Shown: positions 54,614 through 63,742, counted from the first letter of the stretch. The stretch is DNA of 64,000 nt from Pseudomonas fluorescens (GCF_002837185.1 NZ_KZ477995.1:115954-179953), one strand, 5' to 3'. The notes: generated from the letters alone by a model not told the origin. Numbers and translations: made by a program.

Positions 54614-54923
54614 TGCCGGGTGCCGCGGGGTCGGCCGCTACGGTGTCGAACCGGCGTTTGCTCATTCCCCATCCCGGTGCAAACCCAGGGAAAAACACCA
54701 ACCCTTGGGCCTCCAGACAAAATGCCAGGACCAGTCGGGTTTCATCCTCGACGTCGCCGTGGCTCTCCAGTTGTTGAACGGCTTGCACCGTCACGCCAGC
54801 CTGACGGGCCAGTTCTTCGCGGCTCCAACCCAACATGAGGCGGGCCTGGGCGCTGTGTTTGGCGGTGAATTGATGAAGGACGATCTGCTGTTCTACGAAA
54901 GAGCTCATTGCCAGAGAGGACAT
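54543..54923 (-). CDS. Helix-turn-helix (XRE-like) regulator
   Basis: The 126-residue protein has an HTH at residues 22-60 (AKHSAQARLMLGWSREELARQAGVTVQAVQQLESHGD) followed by a short tail rich in proline and serine. GGAG lies 8 bases before the ATG at 54923. It overlaps the P-loop gene tail to tail by 71 bases (54543-54613); the overlapping C-termini of the two proteins are low-complexity, so one may be longer than the ancestral form. Confidence 0.75.
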   Translation of the reverse strand: MSSLAMSSFVEQQIVLHQFTAKHSAQARLMLGWSREELARQAGVTVQAVQQLESHGDVEDETRLVLAFCLEAQGLVFFPGFAPGWGMSKRRFDTVAADPAAPGIISRLLGSPAASIDSSTPQPNGA

Positions 54924-55030
54924 TGGGATTTCTCCAGGTTCGACAGGGGAGGCACAACTATACTGTGTTTTTATACAGTTGTTCCTACCGCTCATCAACT
55001 CAGGGCAAAGGCTGGCGTTTCCACTTGCGC

Positions 55031-55978
55031 CTATTCCACTCCCGGCACTTGGCGAATGATCAGATGATCCAGGTTTTCAATATTGGCGCTGAATACCCCG
55101 AACGTCTGCTCGGGGGTCTTCTTGCTCGGCACTTGCTTGAGCTGCGGCGTGACGCCATAGAAAAAGCAATACAACGCTCGTTCGCTGGCTGCTGCGGCCT
55201 TGATCTGCTCCAGGAATGCCGTGCGCTTGCGGTAGTTCTCGATGAGCTTTTTGCTCAGGTAGACGTTGACGGCGTAGGGTTTTTTGTCGAGCCATACCTT
55301 CTTTTCGAAGTCGATGCGAAAGCTGCTGGTGTAGTCCTTGATCGCCTTGATCCTGCCCCAGTAGATCAGGCCCGTGTTGTCCTGCAGGTATTCGATTTTT
55401 TTGAAGAACGTCCAGTACGTCGCTGTGTGCTCGCCGATTTTCAACGGCATTGATTTGAGCCTGTCCTTGTCATCGATATTCGACACGTAACACTCCACCG
55501 GGTGGGCGAATACGCTGGTTTTGTCTGGGGGGGTGTCGTTCTTGCCATGGGATGTGACGACGCGATTTGAAGGGGCCTTTGTTGGTTCTTGCAGGACGAC
55601 GTTCTCGGTACCTGTCAGCGGATTCTTACGTTCGTACTGACGCCGTGTGAGCACAAACTCCGACGGGAAATGTTCCTCGCGATCGTCATCGCTTTCTCCG
55701 GCCGCGTTCCTGTGCGCGCTGGCGTAGCGGCAACCCTCGATATGCCGGGTAGCGGTCTTGTTCTTGAAATGCGGTGTGCGTCGGTAGTTGACGTTCTTTG
55801 CGTTGAACGTACTCAGTGTATTGCCGGTATCGAACGTCGCGCGGCATACATCGTTGGGGCAGAGAAAGTTGTCCGTGTCGGAATCGAAATCGGCGGTTTC
55901 GTCGAAATTCAGGTCTCGTACGTCATAGATCGACAGCTTGTCATCGAGACTCAGGCTGTAGGCCGTGTCGAATTTCAT
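55031..55978 (-). CDS. Unknown protein with a putative N-terminal zinc-binding motif
   Basis: I do not recognise this 315-residue protein. The N-terminal region contains FLCPNDVCRATF and, about 35 residues later, TRHIEGCRYA, giving a C-x4-C...H-x3-C arrangement that could bind zinc, reminiscent of the N-terminal CoiA-type motif. The middle is charged and low-complexity (SDDDREEHFPSEF). The C-terminal half has strand-rich segments such as GEHTATYWTFFKKIEYL and ENLDHLIIRQVPGVE. No membrane span or signal peptide. The ATG at 55978 is preferred to 56029. Confidence 0.6.
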   Translation of the reverse strand: MKFDTAYSLSLDDKLSIYDVRDLNFDETADFDSDTDNFLCPNDVCRATFDTGNTLSTFNAKNVNYRRTPHFKNKTATRHIEGCRYASAHRNAAGESDDDREEHFPSEFVLTRRQYERKNPLTGTENVVLQEPTKAPSNRVVTSHGKNDTPPDKTSVFAHPVECYVSNIDDKDRLKSMPLKIGEHTATYWTFFKKIEYLQDNTGLIYWGRIKAIKDYTSSFRIDFEKKVWLDKKPYAVNVYLSKKLIENYRKRTAFLEQIKAAAASERALYCFFYGVTPQLKQVPSKKTPEQTFGVFSANIENLDHLIIRQVPGVE

Positions 55979-56032
55979 GGGGCTCGGGTCCGTGAGAGGT
56001 TTGGCTATTAATAGCGAGAACCTGCGCAAATA

Positions 56033-57217
56033 TCAGCAAGAACTTGCAACCCGTCGCCCACTTACAAAGCACAGTGTTCCCCCGGCTGCGGTCAAGGCCG
56101 CCAGGGCATAAAACATGCTGGCCGGCGCCGCATTGATCAGCAGATACCCACAAATCAGCGGGCTCATCGCTCCGCCAAACGCCGCCAGGTTCTGCGCGCC
56201 GTAGTAACTGCCCCGCAGTGGATCGGGAGCGATGGTGTCGATAAACAGGAATTCTGCGGGGTAGATAATCATCTCGCCCAAGGTGAATACGAACATCGCC
56301 AGGCACCAACTGACCAGACTGTCTGCCAGGCTGAACCCCATCAACCCGAGAATAAACAGCAGGGTGCCCAGCGCAATCCAGTGGCGTAACTGCTCGCGCT
56401 TGAGAAAACGGCCAATCTGGTACTGCAGCAAAATCACCGTGATGGCGTTGCAGGCCAGCACTGCGGACAGAATCTTCAACGCGGCTGCGGGCGTGTAGGC
56501 AACCAGTAGAAACTGCGACAGATACAAGGTGTAGCGCCCGTGGACAATGGTGCTCAACAAACTGCCGCTGGTGAAGAGGATCAGCGTGCGGTCGCTGCGC
56601 AAGGTCTGGAGGGTGCGCAGAAAGCTTTGCGGTTTATGACGGGTAGTGCGTGCGGTCGGAGCAATGCCGACCATCAGGAACAGGCTGCCAAAAGCAATCG
56701 CGCTGGCGATCAGGAACGGCGCCCAGGGCAGTTGGCCGGCGATCAACACGCCGACCATGGGGCCGGTGGCATAGCCGACGTTGGTCAGGGTGTAGCGCAG
56801 GGAAAACACTTTGGCACGCTCGCCCACCGCCAGGTTTTCGCTGATGATCGCCTTGGAGCCGATCAGGAACAGTGCCGACGCGGCTTCGGTGATCATCAGG
56901 GTCAGGGTGGTGAGGTAGAGGTTGCTGGCAAACGTCAGCAACAGAAAACCGATGGAGCTGGAGAGCATGGCCAGGATCAGCAGCTTGCGCTTTTCCAGGC
57001 GGTCGATGATGTAGCCGCCGTACAGACCGAGCAACGTGGCGATAAACACGGCAACGCCCATCAGCAGGCCGATGTCCTGCTGGTTGAGGCCCAGTCGGGT
57101 ACTCAGCCAGAGGGCCAGCAGTGGGCTGGTCATGGAACGGCTGACCACGATGGTCACCGAGCAAATCAACAGGCGGCGAATTACCAGGGAGTAGGTGGCC
57201 ACGGCTGGGGAGAGCAT
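56033..57217 (-). CDS. MFS transporter (MdtH-like exporter)
   Basis: The 394-residue protein has twelve membrane segments and the MFS motif after span two in GGYIIDRLEKRKLLIL. Length and sequence (ISENLAVGERAKVFSLRYTLTNVGYATGPMVGVLI) match the MdtH-type drug:H+ antiporters. It is 54 bases upstream of the zinc-motif gene on the same strand, so the two may be cotranscribed. Confidence 0.85.
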   Translation of the reverse strand: MLSPAVATYSLVIRRLLICSVTIVVSRSMTSPLLALWLSTRLGLNQQDIGLLMGVAVFIATLLGLYGGYIIDRLEKRKLLILAMLSSSIGFLLLTFASNLYLTTLTLMITEAASALFLIGSKAIISENLAVGERAKVFSLRYTLTNVGYATGPMVGVLIAGQLPWAPFLIASAIAFGSLFLMVGIAPTARTTRHKPQSFLRTLQTLRSDRTLILFTSGSLLSTIVHGRYTLYLSQFLLVAYTPAAALKILSAVLACNAITVILLQYQIGRFLKREQLRHWIALGTLLFILGLMGFSLADSLVSWCLAMFVFTLGEMIIYPAEFLFIDTIAPDPLRGSYYGAQNLAAFGGAMSPLICGYLLINAAPASMFYALAALTAAGGTLCFVSGRRVASSC

Positions 57218-57247
57218 CCTTGTTATTGCTTATGAACACACAGATCC

Positions 57248-57340
57248 AATGTGGGAGGGGGCTTGCCCCCGATGAGGGCGTGTCATTAAACGGATGTAGA
57301 GCTGACCCACCACAATCGGGGGCAAGCCCCCTCCCACCTT
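57248..57340. repeat. REPIN between the MFS gene and the amino-acid ABC operon
   Basis: Inverted REP pair with a less conserved spacer (TGTCATTAAACGGATGTAGA), suggesting an older or altered element. Confidence 0.88.
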
Positions 57341-57354
57341 TTCAGACCTTGTTT

Positions 57355-58176
57355 CTACTGGCCGGCATTGATGCTGATCTTCTCGACCGCACCTTGCTCC
57401 AGATCCCACTTCTTCAAAATCTTGCCGTACGTCCCATCATCAATCATGCCCTGCAACGCTTCACTGATCGCGGCGACCAACTCGGTATTGCTCTTCTCGA
57501 TCCCCAACCCGGTGAACTGCTTGGAAATCGCCAGCCCCACGGGCTTGTACTTGCCCTTGTCCAGCGACATCAGATAAGGAATCGTCTCGCTGCCCTGCAT
57601 CGCCGCATCCAGGCGGTTCTGCTGCAACTGCGCGCGCGCATCGGCCGAGCCTTCGGTACCGATCACCACGATCGCCGGCTTACCCGCCGCTTCGCAGTGT
57701 TCCTTGCTCCACGCGGCAATTTCCGACGGCCAGGTGGTACGGCGGCTGGTGCCGACTTTTTTACCGCACAGGTCAGTCAATTCCTTGATCTCCTCACGCT
57801 TGGCCAGGGTGTACAGCTGCGGGCCGCTGGTGAAGTAGTCGATAAAGGTCACCGATTTCTGACGCTCGGCGGTGTCGCTCATGCCCGACAGCACGATGTC
57901 GACGCGCTTGGTGGTCAGGCCGCTGAGCATCTGCTCGAAGCCGGTTTCCTGCCATTTGATCTTCACGCCCAGACGTTCGGCCAGGGCGTTGCCCAGGTCG
58001 AAGTCAAAGCCGGTGAGCTTATTGGTGGCCGGGTCCTTGAAATCCATCGGCGGGTAGTTCGGCACGATGGCCGCGCTGATCTCACCCTTGTCCTTGATGG
58101 CTGCGGGCAAGGCCGCGAACACCGCGCTGGAAGCCATCAGGCCGGCGAGCAACGAAGGAATAAACATCTTTTTCAT
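57355..58176 (-). CDS. Amino-acid ABC transporter, periplasmic binding protein
   Basis: The 273-residue family 3 binding protein has a signal peptide ending at AVFA near residue 21 and the typical GFDFDLGNALAERLGVKIKWQETGFEQMLSGLTTKRVDIVLSGMSDTAERQ. It serves the ATPase and permease encoded upstream on the same strand. Substrate is unknown; context with an ArgH paralogue suggests an amino-acid adduct or similar compound. Confidence 0.9.
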   Translation of the reverse strand: MKKMFIPSLLAGLMASSAVFAALPAAIKDKGEISAAIVPNYPPMDFKDPATNKLTGFDFDLGNALAERLGVKIKWQETGFEQMLSGLTTKRVDIVLSGMSDTAERQKSVTFIDYFTSGPQLYTLAKREEIKELTDLCGKKVGTSRRTTWPSEIAAWSKEHCEAAGKPAIVVIGTEGSADARAQLQQNRLDAAMQGSETIPYLMSLDKGKYKPVGLAISKQFTGLGIEKSNTELVAAISEALQGMIDDGTYGKILKKWDLEQGAVEKISINAGQ

Positions 58177-58201
58177 GGGGGCGTTCTCGTTAGTTTTTTA
58201 G

Positions 58202-58966
58202 TTAAGTGCGAACGGCAGAAATGAAGCTTTGGGTACGCGGGTTTTGTGGGCTTATTAGAATGTCTTCGGGGCTGCCGGCTTCCACAATCTGGCCAGCATC
58301 CATAAACACCATGCGGTTGGAGACTTCGCGGGCAAAGCCCAACTCATGGGTGACCACGATCATGGTCATGCCGGTGGTGGCCAAATCGCGCATCACCGAC
58401 AGCACTTCGCCTACCAGCTCCGGGTCGAGGGCTGACGTGGGTTCGTCGAATAACATCAGCTTGGGGCGCATCGCCAACGCGCGGGCAATCGCCACACGCT
58501 GCTGCTGGCCGCCGGACAACTCCACCGGGTAGGCATTGCGCTTGTCCGCCAGGCCCACGCGGGCCAGCAACTCCAGCGCATCCTCGGTGGCCTCCTTGGG
58601 CGAGCGCTTGAGCACCTGGCACGGGCCTTCGATGATGTTTTGCAGCACGGTCATGTGCGGGAACAAATTGAAACGCTGGAACACCATGCCGGTGGCCAGG
58701 CGCTGCCGGGCGATCTGCACTTCGTTCATCTCGTGCAGCTTGTTGCCGACCACCCGGTAACCGACCAGTTCGCCGTCGACCCACAGGCCGCCCTTGTCGA
58801 TTTTTTCCAACTGGTTGACGCAACGCAGCAGGGTACTTTTACCCGAGCCGGACGGGCCGATGATGCACATCACTTCGCCTTGCTCGACCTCGATATTGAT
58901 GTCGCGCAGCGCGTGATACTGGTCGTAATACTTGTTCAGGTTGACGGCCTTGACGATGCTTCTCAT
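58202..58966 (-). CDS. Polar amino-acid ABC transporter ATPase
   Basis: The 254-residue ATPase has Walker [10 protein letters not shown] near residue 37, the signature [15 protein letters not shown] near 148, and Walker [15 protein letters not shown] near 168, followed by [11 protein letters not shown]. It is closest to HisP/GlnQ-type subunits. It lies between the permease and binding-protein genes in the minus-strand operon. Confidence 0.93.
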   Translation of the reverse strand: MRSIVKAVNLNKYYDQYHALRDINIEVEQGEVMCIIGPSGSGKSTLLRCVNQLEKIDKGGLWVDGELVGYRVVGNKLHEMNEVQIARQRLATGMVFQRFNLFPHMTVLQNIIEGPCQVLKRSPKEATEDALELLARVGLADKRNAYPVELSGGQQQRVAIARALAMRPKLMLFDEPTSALDPELVGEVLSVMRDLATTGMTMIVVTHELGFAREVSNRMVFMDAGQIVEAGSPEDILISPQNPRTQSFISAVRT

Positions 58967-58990
58967 GGGGCAAATCTCCTCAACCCAGAC

Positions 58991-59869
58991 TTACGAACGC
59001 TTGCCGGCGCCGCGGGCAAAACGACGCTCGAGGCGGCTTTGACCAAATGAAAGAACCGTCACCACCGCCAGGTACCAGATGCCGGCCACCATCAGCAGCT
59101 CCATGACCCGCGCGTTGGCGTAGTAGATGTTTTGCGCGTTGTGCAGCAGCTCCGAGTACTGGATCACACTGGCCAGGCTGGTCATTTTCACCATGCTGAT
59201 GAACTCGTTGCCTACCGGCGGAATAATCACGCGCATGGCCTGCGGCAGAATGATCCTGCGCAGCGCCTGCAGGCTCGGCATGCCGATCGACTTGGCGGCT
59301 TCGTACTGGCCGGTGTCCACCGACAACAGCCCGGCGCGCACTACTTCGGCGGTGTACGCGCCCTGGTTGATGCTCAAGCCGAGCAGGGCGGCCACGAATG
59401 GCGTCATCAGGTCGACGGTGTCGAGGCTGAACAGGCCCGGAATCGCGATCACCGGGAAGATCAGCGCCAGGTTGAACCACAACAGCAGTTGCAGAATCAA
59501 CGGCGTACCGCGAAACAACCAGGTGTACGTAATCGCGACGTAGCGCAGGATCGGGTTGGCCGACATGCGCATGATCGCCGTGATTACCCCGATCACCACG
59601 CCCAGCGCCATGGCCAGGATCGACATGATGATGGTATTGGCCAGGCCCCAAAGAATGGCTTCGGACGTCAGGAACTGCCCGATGTAGGACCATTCGATCT
59701 GACCCTTGGCAAACGCACGCAACAGCGCCGCCAACGCAATCACGATCAACGTGGCAAAAAACATCCGCCCGTAATAACGCCGCGGCACGTGCTCGTACTG
59801 GGTGATATCGAACTGGTTTTCGGACAACTTGCGCTCTATCTCCAAGCGCTCGGCCGGGGTCTGGTTCAT
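58991..59869 (-). CDS. Amino-acid ABC transporter permease (HisM/GlnP type)
   Basis: The 292-residue permease has an N-terminal cytoplasmic extension, about five or six membrane spans, and the EAA loop YEAAKSIGMPSLQALRRIILPQAMR near residue 205. YTWLFRGTPLILQLLLWF is the HisQM-type motif. Only one permease gene is present, so a homodimer is implied. The ATG at 59869 (MNQTPAERLEIE) is chosen; the upstream in-frame stretch includes a REP sequence and is not coding. Confidence 0.9.
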   Translation of the reverse strand: MNQTPAERLEIERKLSENQFDITQYEHVPRRYYGRMFFATLIVIALAALLRAFAKGQIEWSYIGQFLTSEAILWGLANTIIMSILAMALGVVIGVITAIMRMSANPILRYVAITYTWLFRGTPLILQLLLWFNLALIFPVIAIPGLFSLDTVDLMTPFVAALLGLSINQGAYTAEVVRAGLLSVDTGQYEAAKSIGMPSLQALRRIILPQAMRVIIPPVGNEFISMVKMTSLASVIQYSELLHNAQNIYYANARVMELLMVAGIWYLAVVTVLSFGQSRLERRFARGAGKRS

Positions 59870-59927
59870 GGTGATTCTCCAAAAAACGACTACTGTTGCA
59901 CTCGGTCCATCTATTGAAGCACGGTCA

Positions 59928-59955
59928 AATGTGGGAGCTGGCTTGCCTGCGATAG
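59928..59955. repeat. Single, diverged REP sequence
   Basis: ATGTGGGAGCTGGCTTGCCTGCGATAG differs from the main class at four core positions and stands alone, without an inverted partner, between the permease and the argH-like gene. Confidence 0.75.
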
Positions 59956-59986
59956 CGCCCGTCCACACAGCAGAAAATTCCCAGGG

Positions 59987-61414
59987 TTAAATCCGAAACC
60001 CCTGATAACCCTCGACCCACTTGCGCTGCTCAGCCAACGCCACCTTCAACCGCGCCATCTGCTCCTTCACCCGCTCCGGCGCGGTCCCCCCCCAACCACT
60101 GCGCGCCGCAATCGCCGCTTCCAGGGTCAGGCAGTCGCGCACCTCGGGTGTGAGTCGAGCATCCACCTGCGCCAACATCGCCGGCGAGGCTTCCCACAGC
60201 TCAATCTCATGTTTCTCACAGGCCTGCACCAACGCGCCGGTAATCTCATGCGCTTCCTTGAACGGCACCCCCCGGGTGGCCAACCAATCCGCCACCTCGG
60301 TGGCCAGGGTAAAACCCATCGGTGCCTGCCGCCGTAGCTCGTCGACCTGCACCTTCATGGTCGCGACCATCCCGGCCATCGCCGGCAACACCAGCAGCAA
60401 GGTGTCCACACTGTCCAACACGCTGTGCTTGTCTTCGCTCAAGTCACGGTTGTACGACAGCGGCAACGACTTGAGCGTCGACATCAACCCGGTCAGGTTG
60501 CCGATCAAACGCCCGGCCTTGCCCCGCGCCAGTTCGGCAATGTCCGGGTTCTTCTTCTGCGGCATGATCGAGCTGCCGGTCGCGTAGGCATCGTCCAGCA
60601 CCACCCAACGAAACTGACGCGACGACCACAGGCAGAACTCCTCCGACAGTCGCGAAATATTCACCCCGAGCATGCCCGCCACAAACAGAAACTCCGCCAC
60701 ATGGTCACGGCTGGCGACAGCGTCGATAGAGTTTTCGCACGGCCCGGTGTAACCCATTTCCTTGGCCGAATACTGCGGCTGGCGTGCAATCGCCGAACCC
60801 GCCATCGCCGCCGCGCCGAGGGGCGACAACGCCGTACGCGCATCCCAATCCACCAAGCGCTGCACGTCGCGCAGCATCGACTGCGCATGGGCCAGCAAGT
60901 GGTGGGCGAACACAATCGGCTGCGCCTGCTGCAGATGGGTGAAGCCGGGGCAGATGCTCTCAACATGCTGCTCGGCCTGCTCGACCAATGCCTGCTGCAA
61001 CCCCAGCACCTCGGTGGCGATGGTGCGCGCATGGTCACGCAGGAACAGGCGCAGGTCGTTGGCCGTCTGGTCATTGCGCGAACGCCCGGCGCGCAACTTG
61101 CCGCCCAGGGCGCCGAGGCGCTCGGTCAATACGCGTTCGATAAAGGTGTGAACGTCTTCGTCATCCAGGGTCGGATGCAGGCGGCCGGCGGCGAAGTCAT
61201 CGCCGATACGGTCCAGGGCTTCCAGCGTGCGTAGGGTCTCCGACTCATCCAGCAACCCGGCGCGCTGCAACTCACGAGCATGGGCACGGGAGCCGGCCAG
61301 ATCGTAAGGCGTGAGGCGAAAATAACGCTCGGGGCAGCGCGACAACGCGGCCAAGGCTGCAGACGGACCGGTCTTGAAACGAGCGCCCCAAAGGCGGTCG
61401 GTGGGCTGGGACAT
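59987..61414 (-). CDS. argH: Argininosuccinate lyase paralogue (fumarase/aspartase superfamily)
   Basis: The 475-residue enzyme has all superfamily landmarks: GKLRAGRSRNDQTAND (105-120), GFTHLQQAQP with His160, and the catalytic loop TGSSIMPQKKNPD (279-291). ArgH releases fumarate from argininosuccinate, but its place at the head of an amino-acid ABC operon with a divergent LysR regulator, away from arginine genes, suggests a paralogue for another N-substituted aspartate, as in EDDS lyase. Activity cannot be decided from sequence. Confidence 0.85.
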   Translation of the reverse strand: MSQPTDRLWGARFKTGPSAALAALSRCPERYFRLTPYDLAGSRAHARELQRAGLLDESETLRTLEALDRIGDDFAAGRLHPTLDDEDVHTFIERVLTERLGALGGKLRAGRSRNDQTANDLRLFLRDHARTIATEVLGLQQALVEQAEQHVESICPGFTHLQQAQPIVFAHHLLAHAQSMLRDVQRLVDWDARTALSPLGAAAMAGSAIARQPQYSAKEMGYTGPCENSIDAVASRDHVAEFLFVAGMLGVNISRLSEEFCLWSSRQFRWVVLDDAYATGSSIMPQKKNPDIAELARGKAGRLIGNLTGLMSTLKSLPLSYNRDLSEDKHSVLDSVDTLLLVLPAMAGMVATMKVQVDELRRQAPMGFTLATEVADWLATRGVPFKEAHEITGALVQACEKHEIELWEASPAMLAQVDARLTPEVRDCLTLEAAIAARSGWGGTAPERVKEQMARLKVALAEQRKWVEGYQGFRI

Positions 61415-61607
61415 GGGTATTCCTCACGCTTGTTTTTAGAAGAGTCGGAGGCAGTGAAAATAAGATTTCAACGGGGTAGAACCGGCGTCTGACGCGCCGT
61501 ATTCAAGGTTGCCAAGGGCGGATGTTTATGTTCATTATCGCCGCCTGGCTATGTTCAAGGATTGGGTTCAAGCCTGTTGAATATGGCACTCGAGGTCAAC
61601 GCGCATT

Positions 61608-62567
61608 ATGGAAACCCCACTTTCCACTTCTGGAAACCTGCCCCCCAAACCCGGCACAAGACCGCCGCTGCAACTGAGCGGACTGGACTTCAAATTGCTG
61701 CGGGTATTTATGGCCGTGGTCGAGGCCGGCGGTTTCAGTGCCGCGCAAAACGAGCTGAATGTGGGCCTGGCGGCCATCAGCAAACAGATTTCCGACCTCG
61801 AGATTCGCATCGGCATGCGCCTGTGCACACGGGGCCGGGAAGGCTTCGGGCTGACCGAAGAAGGCAAGTTGGTGTATCAAGCGTCCATTGAGTTATTTAC
61901 CTCGGTGGACAGTTTTCGCGACAAGCTTAGTTCGGCGCAAAACGAACTGATTGGCGACCTTAGTGTGGGCGTTATTGATAACACCGTCTCCGATGTTAAC
62001 TCCCCGCTTATTGCCGCCTTGCGCACTTTGCACAGCGAATCGCCAAAGATCAGATTGCGCCTGCATGCTTCGCAATTGGATGAAGTTGAACGCGGCGTAG
62101 TGGAAGGACGCCTGGTCGCCGGCATCGTCCCGGTGTACCAACGCCGCGAAGAATTCGACTACTTCCCGCTCTACGAAGAAAAGGCCCACGCCTACTGCGC
62201 CGTAGGACATCCGCTGTTCACCGCGAACGACATCCCGCCCGAGGTACTGCGCCAATACGAAGTGGTCAACCACCGCTACGCGATCCACCGCGACAAGCCC
62301 AACTTCGTCAACCACGACAGCCAGTCCGCCTCGGCCTCCCAAGTGGAAGCCGTCGCCATCCTGATCCTCACCGGCCGTTTCCTGGGCTTTCTGCCGGAAC
62401 ACTACGCCGCGCCGCTGGTAAGGGAAGGGCGCCTGCGTGCACTGTGCCCCGAGCAGGTCCACCTGAGCACCGCGTTCAACCTGATCCTGCGCCACAACGC
62501 GCCAAGAAGCCCGATGGTCAAAGCCTTCGCCATGGCGCTGGGCGTGGACCTGAAGACGCCGCTCTAA
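61608..62567 (+). CDS. LysR-family regulator of the argH-like/ABC operon
   Basis: The 319-residue protein has an N-terminal extension of about 22 residues, then the winged helix LSGLDFKLLRVFMAVVEAGGFSAAQNELNVGLAAISKQISDLE and a co-inducer domain. It is divergent from the argH-like operon with a 193-base gap, the classic position for a LysR activator of that operon. Confidence 0.88.
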   Translation: METPLSTSGNLPPKPGTRPPLQLSGLDFKLLRVFMAVVEAGGFSAAQNELNVGLAAISKQISDLEIRIGMRLCTRGREGFGLTEEGKLVYQASIELFTSVDSFRDKLSSAQNELIGDLSVGVIDNTVSDVNSPLIAALRTLHSESPKIRLRLHASQLDEVERGVVEGRLVAGIVPVYQRREEFDYFPLYEEKAHAYCAVGHPLFTANDIPPEVLRQYEVVNHRYAIHRDKPNFVNHDSQSASASQVEAVAILILTGRFLGFLPEHYAAPLVREGRLRALCPEQVHLSTAFNLILRHNAPRSPMVKAFAMALGVDLKTPL

Positions 62568-62659
62568 GCCCCGTCAAAGATCAAATGTGGTAGGTGTCGA
62601 GCCCCAGCGAGGCAGCGATGGGATCGACGCGGTTCTCCAGCCGATCCCAATTACCCGCA

Positions 62660-63319
62660 TCACCGCTGCAACCGAGCCCGCCTTTTCTTCTTCGCATGAA
62701 AATGCCGAAAATGCGCATCCTGCGCCGCCGCCAGCAACTCCCGATCCCCACGCGTATCGCCCCAGGCCCTGAGCCGATACTCCCCCAGGTCCCCATACAC
62801 CGCCTCAAGCCGCAGCACCTTGTTCTCACAGCGGCAATTGTTCCCCGTGAGCTTACCGGTCAGCACCCCGTCCACCACCTCAAGCTCAGTCCCGATCAAG
62901 CGGATCCCCAGCCGATCGGCAAACGGCTGCAACACCAACGCCGGCGACGCCGAACACAGCGTCACCACCGCCCCCGAGCCCAACTCCTGCTCCACCGACA
63001 ACACCCCCGCCGGGCGCATCAACCGCGCCCAATTGCGCTGGCAATACTCCTCGGCCTTCTGCTGCACCCAGGTCTTTTCCACACCGGTCATAAAGGTGCG
63101 GATCAACTGCGCCTTCAACTCATCCCGGCTGATCTGGCGCACCAAAAAGCGCAGCCCCGGCACCGCCAGCTTCACCATCCGGCCATAAAACGCGCCAGTG
63201 CCAAAGGCAAACTTGAGGAAGGGCACGAAACTGTCGTGGTGGGTCAGGGTGCCGTCGAAGTCAAAGACCGAAAGTACTTTGGCGTCAGCGGGGCCGGCTT
63301 CGAGCATGTCTGGGTTCAC
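62660..63319 (-). CDS. HAD-superfamily phosphatase, subfamily IB
   Basis: The 219-residue enzyme has motif I FDFDGTLTHHDSF with the nucleophile aspartate, motif II in TLCSASPAL, and motif III in the AWGDTRGDRELLAAA region. It resembles the SerB-like/PgpB-like IB group. GAGG lies 7 bases before the GTG at 63319; the ATG at 63307 lacks such a site, so GTG is preferred. Substrate unknown. Confidence 0.85.
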   Translation of the reverse strand: MNPDMLEAGPADAKVLSVFDFDGTLTHHDSFVPFLKFAFGTGAFYGRMVKLAVPGLRFLVRQISRDELKAQLIRTFMTGVEKTWVQQKAEEYCQRNWARLMRPAGVLSVEQELGSGAVVTLCSASPALVLQPFADRLGIRLIGTELEVVDGVLTGKLTGNNCRCENKVLRLEAVYGDLGEYRLRAWGDTRGDRELLAAAQDAHFRHFHAKKKRRARLQR

Positions 63320-63379
63320 GGGTTGGCCTCGGTCCTATCTAGTATTTTTTGAATGTGCATCAGGTGTGACAGCAGGAGT

Positions 63380-63610
63380 CTACTCCCGTGCCAATCTTCC
63401 GATCTTGGCGTAAAGCCCCTCGGTGAAAGCCTCCCGATCACTCGACCGGTGACAACGCTGATGGCAATTGGGGCACAAGGCTACAGCATTGCTGATGCGA
63501 TCCGAACCCTTCTGGGCGAGGTGCTTTACGTGATGTACTTCAAGAAATGGCAAACCGTCGACCTCGAAAGGCGCGTTAGAACCGCTTGTCTTTCGTAATA
63601 CCCCGCTGAT
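63380..63610 (-). pseudogene. HNH endonuclease, C-terminal remnant
   Basis: On the minus strand, an open frame without a start codon encodes a clear HNH C-terminus: PFLEVHHVKHLAQKG, then ISNAVALCPNCHQRCHRSSD, ending with TAG at 63380-63382. The HH, N and zinc CPNCH residues are in place. A TAA at 63611-63613 closes the frame upstream and no in-frame ATG exists, so the N-terminal part is missing. It looks like a truncated nuclease or mobile-element relic. Confidence 0.65.
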
Positions 63611-63742
63611 TTACCAAAAGACACTACGGCATATCGCGAAGGCGCAGGCACCGGTGAGTGAGCCTAGGTGGCATGAATTTGAATCAACCGCTCTATGGAT
63701 GATTCTCATGCAGTGAAGGATCCCGTTCAATTCAGTGAACAC

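Noticed and set aside
63353..63598. Plus-strand 81-codon frame near the window end
   Set aside because: It is opposite the HNH remnant and has no domain or ribosome binding site.
63534..63716. Plus-strand open frame containing TPLIYQKTLRHIAKAQAPV
   Set aside because: No start codon, no recognisable domain, and its first half is antisense to the clear HNH remnant; it could be part of the same decayed locus, but I cannot support it as a gene.
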